The position numbers and the translations under genes were made by a program. The notes under the pieces were generated by a model. The model did no database searches. It was not told where the DNA came from and saw nothing but the letters and a program-made list of their open reading frames with translations. DNA of 35,692 bases from ZC4RG29 sp964521255 (GTDB lineage: Bacteria > Bacteroidota > Bacteroidia > Cytophagales > Cyclobacteriaceae): NCBI GenBank assembly GCA_964521255.1, contig CAZFRM010000036.1, positions 1-35,692 on the forward strand, given 5' to 3'. The stretch's first letter is position 1; every line of letters begins with the position of its first letter. Positions 25,857 to 32,912 of this stretch are shown here, in pieces.

Positions 25857-27869
25857 ATGAAAACGCTTGTATTAATTTTCCTTCTTCCCATCGGATGGGT
25901 TTTTGCCCAACCCGATCCAACCTGGCGAATCGAAGCCAATCAAATTGATCCTAACAAATATTTTGGTGTGACAGTAGCCAATGGAATGATTGGTATAGTA
26001 TCGTCTCCACAACCGCTTCGGATAAAAGATGTGGTATTGAATGGCGTGTATGATTATTATCAACGTGGCAGGGTATCTAATATTTTAAAGTCGTTCAATT
26101 CACTCAACATTAACCTTGATGTAAACGGGCAGCGTATTAGCCAAGCAAATATTGCTAACTACAAACAAGTGCTTGATATGAAGGGCGCCGCCTTGATCAC
26201 TACCTTTGATGCTGGCGATATTACTATAAAACAATCCATGCTGGCGTTGCGACATTTGCCGTACACAGCGATGGCAATCGTTGAGATCAAAGCGAAGAAG
26301 TCATCTACCATCACCGCTATGAGTGTGATTGAAGCACCGGATCATTTGGCAGATGTTCGAAACTATTATAGTGAAATAGACCGGCCGCATGTACTCATTC
26401 CCTTGCTTACTTCTGTAGGTAAAAGTCCTTCGGGTAAACAAACTGTCGCTGTGAGCAACAGTATAATTTTCTCTGAAAAGCACGGAGAGGAACCTGATCT
26501 CATTCATGAAGATTGGGATTACAACATGCACCTGATGAAATTCAACAAGACATTAAAAGCAGGAGAGACATATCAGTTTGCAATTGTAGGTTCATTTACT
26601 TCATCAGCACAATATGATGATCCGTACAATGAAGCAGAACGGTTGACGATCTTTGCTCGGCTCGAAGGAATTGAACGATTGATGCGTGGGCATTTAGCAG
26701 CCTGGCAGGAACTCTGGAAGAGCGATATAATCGTAGATGGCGACCCACAGGCTCAACGTGATATCCGGTTTGCATTGTATCACCTGTATTCATTTGCACG
26801 TGAAGGAACAGCGTACAGTTTGTCACCAATGGGTCTTTCGGGGCTGGGGTATAATGGCCATGTTTTTTGGGATACCGAGTTATGGATGTATCCACCTTTG
26901 CTTGCGTTGCAACCTGGAATTGCCAGGTCGATATTGGAATACCGGTTTGAACGTTTGGGAGCCGCAAAGCAAAATGCATTTGCACATGGATTCAAAGGCG
27001 CTATGTTTCCGTGGGAATCATCCGATAAGGGAAGTGAAGATACACCTGTTTGGGCATTGACCGGACCTTTCCAGCATCATATAACAGGGTGCATTGGGTG
27101 GGCCTTTTGGAAATATTACCAGGTGACAAAAGATGAAGTGTTTCTTCGTGAACGCGCCTATCCTGTATTAAAAGAGGTTGCTGATTTTTGGGCTAGTCGT
27201 GTTGAGCGCAAAGGACCCGGGCGTTACGAGATCAACAATGTAATTGGTGCGAATGAGTGGCAGGAAAATATTAATAACAATGCATTCACCAATGGCATGG
27301 CGATTACAGTTTTAGGTTATGCAACGCAAGCTGCCACTAAACTTGGATTAACACCTGATCCTGATTGGAAGCATGTAGCTGATAACATTCCTGTTCTAAA
27401 GTTTGCTGATGGAACAACCAAAGAAAATGAAACTTACGATGGTGTGATGATCAAGCAGGCTGACGTTAATCTGCTGGCCTATCCGTTAGAAATCATAAGT
27501 GAGAAGAGCCAGATTGAAAAAGATCTTGCTTATTATGCACCGAGAATGTCGCCAGAGGGACCAGCCATGGGCAATTCTGTTTTGTCGACTTTGTACGCAA
27601 GGCTCGGCAATCCTGAAAAGGCATACGATTTATTTATAAAAAGTTATAAGCCAAATGAGGTTCCACCATTTGGCGTTTTGGCAGAAACAGCAAATGGGAC
27701 TAATCCCTATTTTGCAACAGGAGCAGGAGGGATGTTGCAGGCTGTTTTATTTGGATTTGGTGGAATGTCTATAACAGACGAAGGCCTTGTACAAAGAAAA
27801 GTTCAGCTACCTAAAAAGTGGAAGGTTTTAAAAATATCTTATGGTTCGACAGTTCATACAGCAAAATAA
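25857..27869 (+). CDS. Exported GH65-family glycoside hydrolase
   Basis: A 670-residue enzyme with signal peptide MKTLVLIFLLPIGWVFA. An N-terminal beta-sandwich (about 25-270) precedes the (alpha/alpha)6 barrel. Landmarks: GHVFWDTELWMYPPLL (335-350), the general acid E467 in NVIGANEWQENINNNAFTN, KQADVNLLAYP (533-542), and E610 in VLAETANGTNPYFATGAGG. Most GH65 members are phosphorylases that bind phosphate at the last position; a glutamate there, about 143 residues after the acid, fits the hydrolase-type members known from Bacteroidota (kojibiose hydrolase is the described case, from memory). The export signal also fits hydrolysis rather than phosphorolysis. It is the last gene of the cluster, 56 bases after paralogue 3. 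Confidence 0.9.
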   Translation: MKTLVLIFLLPIGWVFAQPDPTWRIEANQIDPNKYFGVTVANGMIGIVSSPQPLRIKDVVLNGVYDYYQRGRVSNILKSFNSLNINLDVNGQRISQANIANYKQVLDMKGAALITTFDAGDITIKQSMLALRHLPYTAMAIVEIKAKKSSTITAMSVIEAPDHLADVRNYYSEIDRPHVLIPLLTSVGKSPSGKQTVAVSNSIIFSEKHGEEPDLIHEDWDYNMHLMKFNKTLKAGETYQFAIVGSFTSSAQYDDPYNEAERLTIFARLEGIERLMRGHLAAWQELWKSDIIVDGDPQAQRDIRFALYHLYSFAREGTAYSLSPMGLSGLGYNGHVFWDTELWMYPPLLALQPGIARSILEYRFERLGAAKQNAFAHGFKGAMFPWESSDKGSEDTPVWALTGPFQHHITGCIGWAFWKYYQVTKDEVFLRERAYPVLKEVADFWASRVERKGPGRYEINNVIGANEWQENINNNAFTNGMAITVLGYATQAATKLGLTPDPDWKHVADNIPVLKFADGTTKENETYDGVMIKQADVNLLAYPLEIISEKSQIEKDLAYYAPRMSPEGPAMGNSVLSTLYARLGNPEKAYDLFIKSYKPNEVPPFGVLAETANGTNPYFATGAGGMLQAVLFGFGGMSITDEGLVQRKVQLPKKWKVLKISYGSTVHTAK

Positions 27870-27951
27870 TATTTTCAAACACTAATGTCCGACTAAAAAA
27901 CGAACGCCTATATAATCCCTTGATTTGCTGGCGTTGAATAGCTTGCTGTCG

Positions 27952-29004
27952 CTACTTTACGTTGGGGTTGATCCAAAGGTGACTATACCAGTACCAATTG
28001 CCTTTCCCGTCTGGAGCGGTAATGGTGTATAATGTTCTTCTTCGTGTAGCAAGATCTTTAGCAGCCTGAAGCGTTACGGTTGATTGTACGCTGTCACTCT
28101 GTACTTGTAAATCGCATTCACTTCCCTGAACAAAACATTGCAAGCGATTTAGCTCTAACCCTATATTATCAAATGTCAGGGTAAGTTTTGGTTGTAGGTT
28201 AGTTGGTTGTAAGACTGTATTTTTTATGGATTCATTTGTTACTCTTAAAGGTTTCATAGAAACTTTTTCAACGAACTTATCAAGATCAGCATATGCCTCA
28301 GCCATGGGAAATCTTGGAAGTTGATAGCGATCCGTTTCATGATAGAGCACTCCGGAGTATTGAGCAGCGCCGCATCTGAAGTTTAATTTTTTAACCACAC
28401 TTTTCATCTCCTCATCAAATTCTCCATAAGGGTATGCGAAAAGTATTGGTGTAACTTCTAAGTTTTCTGTGATGATCTTTTGACTTTCGTTGATTTCGTT
28501 TTCAAATGTAGTATAACGTGTAGTTTCATCCTCATTAAGAAAGTAAGCATGCGTGTGGGTATGGTTGCCAATCTCAACATTTGCTTTCATTATTTCCTTA
28601 AGCTGCGTCCAATTCATGTAATCCTTACCACCAACTGTTTCGGTATTGATAAACATGGTTGCCGGCATTTTATATTTTCTTAGCAAAGGCAAAGCATTTT
28701 CATAAAAACTTTTGTAGCCATCATCAATGGTGAGAACGACTGTTTTTCTAACGGGTTCATCTGACTCCAGATAATTGAGCGCCTCAGATAAGGAGAGGAC
28801 TTGAAAATTATTTTCCGATAAATAGCGAAGGTGTTTCTCAAAATCATTTACGGAAACGTTGGTAGATGGAAATCTCGAATCACCAAAACGATGGTAGATA
28901 AAACAGGCAACTGTTTTTTCCGGGTTGATATTTTTTGTTTCTGTGCTTGATTTTCCAATACAGGAAACCATGAGAAACAAAAGAAATAGATAGATGTGAT
29001 TCAT
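27952..29004 (-). CDS. NodB-type polysaccharide deacetylase lipoprotein
   Basis: A 350-residue lipoprotein (lipobox MVSC, lipidated C15). The NodB fold covers about 32-235: TIDDGY (92-97) with catalytic base and metal aspartates D94/D95, the metal histidines H148 and H152 in NHTHTH, and AYPYGEFD (190-197) as motif 3. The family removes N-acetyl groups from peptidoglycan, chitin or exopolysaccharide. Residues 240-350 form an extra beta-rich domain I cannot assign (KLTLTFDNIGLELNRLQCFV ... WYWYSHLW), possibly carbohydrate binding. Its start lies ten bases after the stop of the Bax-like glucosaminidase, so the two form an operon for cell-wall or capsule remodelling. Confidence 0.88.
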   Translation of the reverse strand: MNHIYLFLLFLMVSCIGKSSTETKNINPEKTVACFIYHRFGDSRFPSTNVSVNDFEKHLRYLSENNFQVLSLSEALNYLESDEPVRKTVVLTIDDGYKSFYENALPLLRKYKMPATMFINTETVGGKDYMNWTQLKEIMKANVEIGNHTHTHAYFLNEDETTRYTTFENEINESQKIITENLEVTPILFAYPYGEFDEEMKSVVKKLNFRCGAAQYSGVLYHETDRYQLPRFPMAEAYADLDKFVEKVSMKPLRVTNESIKNTVLQPTNLQPKLTLTFDNIGLELNRLQCFVQGSECDLQVQSDSVQSTVTLQAAKDLATRRRTLYTITAPDGKGNWYWYSHLWINPNVK

Positions 29005-29014
29005 CGCGATGAGT

Positions 29015-29869
29015 TTATTCTCTCGCCAGGTAGCGAGGATCGATACGATAATTGTCGTAACGCGTGAGATTGTTCTGCAGAATTACTGACTTTAATTGAT
29101 TTGTGTATAATGTTCTGCGCTCACTGTAATACTTTAAATGGGGCAAAAGATCAAAGGGATCATTTGTTTCCATTCTGGCTTTTCTCAAGTTGTGATAGGC
29201 CCTCGCGGTTGCCAGCGTTCTAAAGTAGTCGGTAACTGATTCTGAAATGTTATCGTAGGCTCTCACATAAATTGCAGTGCTCTCACGTAAACTGCTGGCC
29301 TCTATTCTTGGTTCATCAGGATTGTAGGACCAGATTCCAAAGACATTATTCCCCTCAAGAAAAAAGCGTGATTGTCCCCAGCCGGTTTCCACTGCTGCTT
29401 GTGCAAGTACAATACTATTTGGTAACGAGCCCATACGAGCGAGCAGATCATCAATGTTCTTAGCTTTGAAACGTTGTTTCAATTCTAAGTAAAAAGCACT
29501 GTCGTTTTTATTCCAATATCTTTTTTCAGGGAGGCGCACCACCTTCAAACTATCTTCATGCATGTTATGCTTTGCTATCAATACCGCAGGCAGCATAACA
29601 GAAATGAATGTTGCCTTTATTTTTTTTCCTTCTAATTGATCAAGACCGGCAACATGAGAGTACAGAATCGGTTTTACGAGAGAGTCGGTAAGTAACTCAA
29701 CCTGACTGAGTGAATCTACCTTAACGGTAATCGATTTTACGATATAAGACTTTTTGTTTTCCGAAAGCCAATGGATAACAAGCACCATAACCAGCGCGCT
29801 GAAGAGAAGGGCGATAACACGAGAAGGTTCCTGGTCTTTTACGTCGTTATCCGTTTTATTTTCCTGCAT
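29015..29869 (-). CDS. Bax/FlgJ-like glucosaminidase, membrane anchored
   Basis: A 284-residue protein with one membrane segment at about 18-36 (IALLFSALVMVLVIHWL) and the rest periplasmic. The glucosaminidase domain (GH73-like, Bax branch) spans about 140-280: E161 in LAQAAVETGWGQSRFF is the expected catalytic acid, followed by GNNVFGIWSYNPDEPR and the YDNISESVTDYFRTLATARA segment. Such enzymes cleave the glycan strands of peptidoglycan. It leads the operon with the deacetylase and has an exact -7 box 35 bases upstream. No flagellar gene is nearby. Confidence 0.85.
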   Translation of the reverse strand: MQENKTDNDVKDQEPSRVIALLFSALVMVLVIHWLSENKKSYIVKSITVKVDSLSQVELLTDSLVKPILYSHVAGLDQLEGKKIKATFISVMLPAVLIAKHNMHEDSLKVVRLPEKRYWNKNDSAFYLELKQRFKAKNIDDLLARMGSLPNSIVLAQAAVETGWGQSRFFLEGNNVFGIWSYNPDEPRIEASSLRESTAIYVRAYDNISESVTDYFRTLATARAYHNLRKARMETNDPFDLLPHLKYYSERRTLYTNQLKSVILQNNLTRYDNYRIDPRYLARE

Positions 29870-29903
29870 GTTTTTACTGAATGCCAGTCTTAAAACAATG
29901 TTT

Positions 29904-29911
29904 CAAAAGTA
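29904..29911 (-). promoter_or_regulatory. Bacteroidota -7 box for the glucosaminidase-deacetylase operon
   Basis: The minus strand reads TACTTTTG, an exact TAnnTTTG match, ending 34 bases before the ATG of the glucosaminidase. Confidence 0.5.
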
Positions 29912-30106
29912 GGAAAGTATTACTACTTTGTTTGGATCATGTACCATTCGATTTGTTTGTGTATGAAAATCAGATTCAATAGGTTTAAAAGTATTGCGAA
30001 ACACAAATGATGGTTATCATGGCAAGGCTCCTGATCTCTGGATGCACTGTAGAATGGTCAGGATGCTTTGCAGTATTAGGGAAGTTAATAGTTAATGGTT
30101 AATAAC

Positions 30107-30247
30107 TGGACTTACGCACCTTTGTGAATTTTTGTGTTTTTGAGATTTCGTGGCATACGGAAGTATCGAAAATTCAGCCACAAAACCTCAAAAGCACAAA
30201 ATTGTCACGAAAGAAATTCAAATGATTCGTTAGGGTACGTAAGTCCA
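30107..30247. repeat. Inverted-repeat element of about 141 bp
   Basis: The 480-base gap 29870-30352 holds no gene apart from this element. TGGACTTACG (30107-30116) pairs exactly with CGTAAGTCCA (30238-30247). Inside, AATTTTTGTGTTTTTGAGAT followed by TTCGTGGC (ending about 30153) pairs with GCCACAAAACCTCAAAAGCA followed by CAAAATT. No open frame lies within. It looks like a MITE- or REP-like palindromic element. Confidence 0.7.
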
Positions 30248-30300
30248 CTTAAATAAATTAATCGTGAAATGCCCTTACTTATAACTTTCAGTTAATCACA

Positions 30301-30314
30301 ATCACAATTGTGAT
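30301..30314. repeat. Perfect 14-bp palindrome ATCACAATTGTGAT
   Basis: An exact palindrome 40 bases beyond the stop of the YHS gene. It could be a regulator half-site pair or a chance feature; the TCACA/TGTGA orientation is the reverse of a CRP site. Confidence 0.4.
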
Positions 30315-30352
30315 CAAAGAACAACCATTAATAAATAACCGATAACCAAACA

Positions 30353-30805
30353 TCAATTCATTCCTTTCTCCCAATTCTTATCCGCGGCAGCTTTGTATTT
30401 TTTCTCGTCCTTGTTCCAACGAAGCAGGGTGTTGTTGCCGTTGAAATTAGAAAACAAAAAGAGCTTGCCGTTTATGATTTTATACGTCATTGGATCAATC
30501 TTCACTTTCTTACCTTCCGCCATAGAATAAGCGCACCATCCGCCGTATGCCGGTTCATATTTCGCAGGGGCTTTTTTAAATGCTTCCAGATTTTCAGCAT
30601 TGGTAAAATAGTATTCAATGCTTTTGTACATGAAAGAAAATGTTGACGTTCCTTTTGTCGGCTTTCCTTTATGATAGCTCACCGGATCGAAGTTGCGCAT
30701 GGCTACGCCGTTATCGTGATTAAAGTTTCTTCTTCTGAGGGCATTCTCCTGCGCAAACAGGTTTAAACAAAGACAGAAAAAAGATAAGGTTAAAACGGTT
30801 TTCAT
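30353..30805 (-). CDS. Exported YHS-domain protein
   Basis: A 150-residue protein from ATG 30805, with signal peptide MKTVLTLSFFCLCLNLFAQ. The open frame extends six codons further, but that start would sit at the expected transcription start of the -7 box at 30828-30835, so the inner ATG is preferred. The YHS-like domain covers most of the rest: VAMRNFDPVSYHKGKPTKGT, FMYKSIEYYFTNAENLEAFK, and KYEPAYGGWCAYSMAEGKK. Single-domain YHS proteins of this exported type are thought to bind metal, but the ligand is not established. A stand-alone gene. Confidence 0.85.
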   Translation of the reverse strand: MKTVLTLSFFCLCLNLFAQENALRRRNFNHDNGVAMRNFDPVSYHKGKPTKGTSTFSFMYKSIEYYFTNAENLEAFKKAPAKYEPAYGGWCAYSMAEGKKVKIDPMTYKIINGKLFLFSNFNGNNTLLRWNKDEKKYKAAADKNWEKGMN

Positions 30806-30827
30806 CGTAATCACATTTAGCAACCTT

Positions 30828-30835
30828 CAAATATA
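30828..30835 (-). promoter_or_regulatory. Bacteroidota -7 box for the YHS gene
   Basis: The minus strand reads TATATTTG, an exact TAnnTTTG match, ending 22 bases before the preferred ATG. Confidence 0.5.
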
Positions 30836-30985
30836 ATGTGACAAAGAACAGGCCATAAGGTGTTAACGATCAATGAGACTAAATGAGGGGTGTCCATACA
30901 TTATCATAGATAAGATGATTCGTATGAATTTGCGATTAAAGAAATGATGAGAATTTGTAGGGTATGGGAGTTTGTGCTTTCAATG

Positions 30986-31142
30986 TTGTCTGAACTGGGA
31001 TTTACAGGATTTAAGGATGAACAGGATTAAAAGACAAAGCATGAGAGAGAAAATCAATTACTACGTCCTTAACGTTCATTACACTTCCTCTACTGCTATT
31101 AATCCTACAATCCTTCCATCCTGTAAATCCCGGTTCAGACAA
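30986..31142. repeat. Inverted-repeat element with 44-45 bp arms
   Basis: Arm 30986-31030 (TTGTCTGAACTGGGATTTAC, then AGGATTTAAGGATGAACAGG and ATTAA) pairs with 31099-31142 (TTAATCCTACAATCCTTCCA ... CCCGGTTCAGACAA) with few mismatches. The 68-base centre has no open frame of note. The motif GGATTTACAGGATT is a dispersed intergenic repeat I have seen in other Bacteroidota genomes. Apart from this element the gap 30836-31173 holds nothing recognisable. Confidence 0.8.
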
Positions 31143-31173
31143 CTACTCCGCCTGACAACATCGGTAACTGTTT

Positions 31174-31404
31174 TTATTCCGATCGTAAGCTTTTAACCGG
31201 ATTAGACAAAGCCGCTTTTATGGCTTGATAACTAACGGTGAGGACAGTGATCAAAAGCGCTCCACCTGCTGCGGCTGCAAAGATCCACCAGGCGATGTCG
31301 GTACGATACTCATATTGTTTGATGCCATTGGACAGCATATAGTAAGACAATGGTACGGCGATAACACACGCAACGATGATCAACACGATGAATTCCCATG
31401 GCAT
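31174..31404 (-). pseudogene. C-terminal remnant of a MacB/FtsX-type ABC transporter permease
   Basis: Seventy-six codons containing two membrane segments, VLIIVACVIAVPLSYYML and WWIFAAAAGGALLITVLTVS, and ending QAIKAALSNPVKSLRSE. The last phrase (A-x-x-NPVxSLRxE) is the standard C-terminus of the roughly 800-residue FtsX-like permeases of Bacteroidota. The remaining 90% of the gene is missing; upstream sequence up to 31536 has no matching frame. The ATG at its head is incidental. Most likely a truncated relic, though a tiny two-helix membrane protein cannot be excluded. Confidence 0.75.
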
Positions 31405-31536
31405 TATATGTTTCTAAATTGTAGAACAAATAAACACGTTTATCCCATATGTTCTACTATCTGGTAACAGATACTTCCGAAAAAACAGAAGGTTGCATGT
31501 GAACTAAAAATAATTTTAGAAATGCAACCTTCTCTT

Positions 31537-31598
31537 GTCATTGGTTATTAGTCAATGGTCATTGGGAATGCACCCACTAATGACTGTTGACCAATGAC
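31537..31598. repeat. Imperfect hairpin, second member of the GTCATTGG repeat family
   Basis: GTCATTGGTTATTAGTCAAT (from 31537) pairs imperfectly with 31573-31598, ending GACCAATGAC. The words CCAATGACTAA and GTCATTGG are shared with the hairpin at 8843-8897. It lies just after the 3' end of the minus-strand DUF4097 gene and may terminate it. Confidence 0.6.
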
Positions 31599-31609
31599 TA
31601 ATGTCTCTA

Positions 31610-32584
31610 TTAATTTTCAAGCGTTATATGCCCGTCTGATGTAGACAGGTTTACAGCAATACCGCCACCGTTAGACTTGCCTTGAATGGATTTCTTTTCC
31701 GACTTTCCTGAAAAATTGGATAATGGCACATTCAGTGATTCTCCCTTTATATTGAGGTCTAATCCAAGCTTCGCCGGAATTTTAATGCTTATGTTTCCAT
31801 CACCCGTTCTTGCCGTAAGTTCTTTTTTCAACTCTACAAAGCTTCCTTTTATGTTTCCATCCGATGTATTGCTTTTCAGGGAACCTGAAATGTTTGTAAA
31901 ATAGATATCACCATCGGAAGTTTTCGCATAGATATCTCCTGTTACGTTCTTTAGTTCAATGTTTCCATCGCTGGTTGATGACTGTACATTGCCTGTTATA
32001 TTTTCAAGGAGAATATTTCCATCACTTGTTCCTGTTTCGACAGTACCTTTGATATCTTTTATCCGGACGTTGCCATCTGAAGTATTTCCTGCAACACTAC
32101 CATTGATGTTGGTCACTTCTATATTGCCATCGCTTGTCTTCAATCGTTGATCGGAAGTAAGACCATTAATGGCAATATTTCCGTCAGATGTATGAAGTGT
32201 ACAAGCAGTCTGTTTTGGTGTCAATATTTTAAAACTGACATAGACCCGCTCCATTGATTTAAGGGACCAGTTTTGATTTTCAAACCTGCTCTTAACCTGG
32301 ATAGTCAAGCTGTTTTTCCCCGGAGTCACATTCAATATCACTTCTTTCTCCAGTTCTTCACGACTGATCTTCAACAGACGACCATTTTTTTTCGCGATAT
32401 AAAATACTTGGATTTCATTTCCATCTGAGGGCAACACTTCGATGTTTCCGTCGTAAGAAGAAATCTCAAGTTTAACGGGCGATGCTACTGTGTACTTTTC
32501 TTTGAAGGAATAATCTCTTTCCTGTGCGGTGGCAAAAGCCAGGGCTAACAGAAAGCAGGGGAGAAACAGGGTAATGGTTTTCAT
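31610..32584 (-). CDS. Exported DUF4097-type protein with regular TSDGN beta-helix repeats
   Basis: A 324-residue protein with signal peptide MKTITLFLPCFLLALAFATA. From residue 132 the motif TSDGN (once TSDGD) recurs at 132, 150, 168, 186, 204, 222 and 240, exactly every 18 residues, with variants SYDGN near 43, TGDGN at 260 and TSDGH near the end. This is the pattern of the DUF4097 putative-adhesin family, in which each repeat is one turn of a right-handed beta-solenoid with the DGN turn at a corner. It lacks an anchor, so it is periplasmic or secreted. In other genomes the family is often near sigma-70/anti-sigma or PspC genes; none is seen here. Confidence 0.85.
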   Translation of the reverse strand: MKTITLFLPCFLLALAFATAQERDYSFKEKYTVASPVKLEISSYDGNIEVLPSDGNEIQVFYIAKKNGRLLKISREELEKEVILNVTPGKNSLTIQVKSRFENQNWSLKSMERVYVSFKILTPKQTACTLHTSDGNIAINGLTSDQRLKTSDGNIEVTNINGSVAGNTSDGNVRIKDIKGTVETGTSDGNILLENITGNVQSSTSDGNIELKNVTGDIYAKTSDGDIYFTNISGSLKSNTSDGNIKGSFVELKKELTARTGDGNISIKIPAKLGLDLNIKGESLNVPLSNFSGKSEKKSIQGKSNGGGIAVNLSTSDGHITLEN

Positions 32585-32903
32585 GATCTTGGTTTATAAA
32601 GTGATCTTATAGTCAATTAACGTACCATGCAAAATTTGACGCCAAATGTGGATTTGAGGTTGCATGACCGTTCGGATTTATTGTGCCGGGTGTACGGAAT
32701 CGGTCGTTTATGTGAATGATGACGGGAAGTAGCACTTCACCTTGATATAAAAATTTATTACACATAAATCACAAAGAAGCACTGAGATATTCAAAGGAAG
32801 CCAAATGGATTTTTCTCTGAAATTCCGTGGCTCTAATGAGAATTCTTAAATTTGAGGTTAATGAAAATCAGCGGCGGGCCTGTTGTGGACTTTTATAGAA
32901 TAA
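32585..32903. other. Intergenic gap, no gene seen
   Basis: A 319-base gap between divergent genes. It contains only short stop-broken frames. One exact -7 box lies at 32847-32854. A stretch around 32760-32835 (TCACAAAGAAGCACTGAGAT ... CCGTGGC) has the look of a decayed dispersed repeat, but no convincing second arm. Confidence 0.5.
32847..32854 (+). promoter_or_regulatory. Bacteroidota -7 box for the WG-repeat gene
   Basis: TAAATTTG matches TAnnTTTG exactly, 58 bases before the chosen ATG. No clear -33 TTG is present, so the assignment is tentative. Confidence 0.4.
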
Positions 32904-32912
32904 ATGACATAC

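Noticed and set aside
27870..27951. Terminator between GH65 and the deacetylase
   Set aside because: I looked for a hairpin between these convergent ends and saw no convincing stem.
30301..30314. CRP/FNR-like operator
   Set aside because: Half-sites are in the reverse orientation (TCACA...TGTGA with a 2-base centre) and the site lies downstream of a gene rather than in a promoter; kept only as a palindrome.
31793..32191. Regular 54-bp repetition resembling a CRISPR array
   Set aside because: The repetition is in coding DNA, gives TSDGN motifs in frame, has no conserved spacer/repeat boundary and no cas genes nearby.
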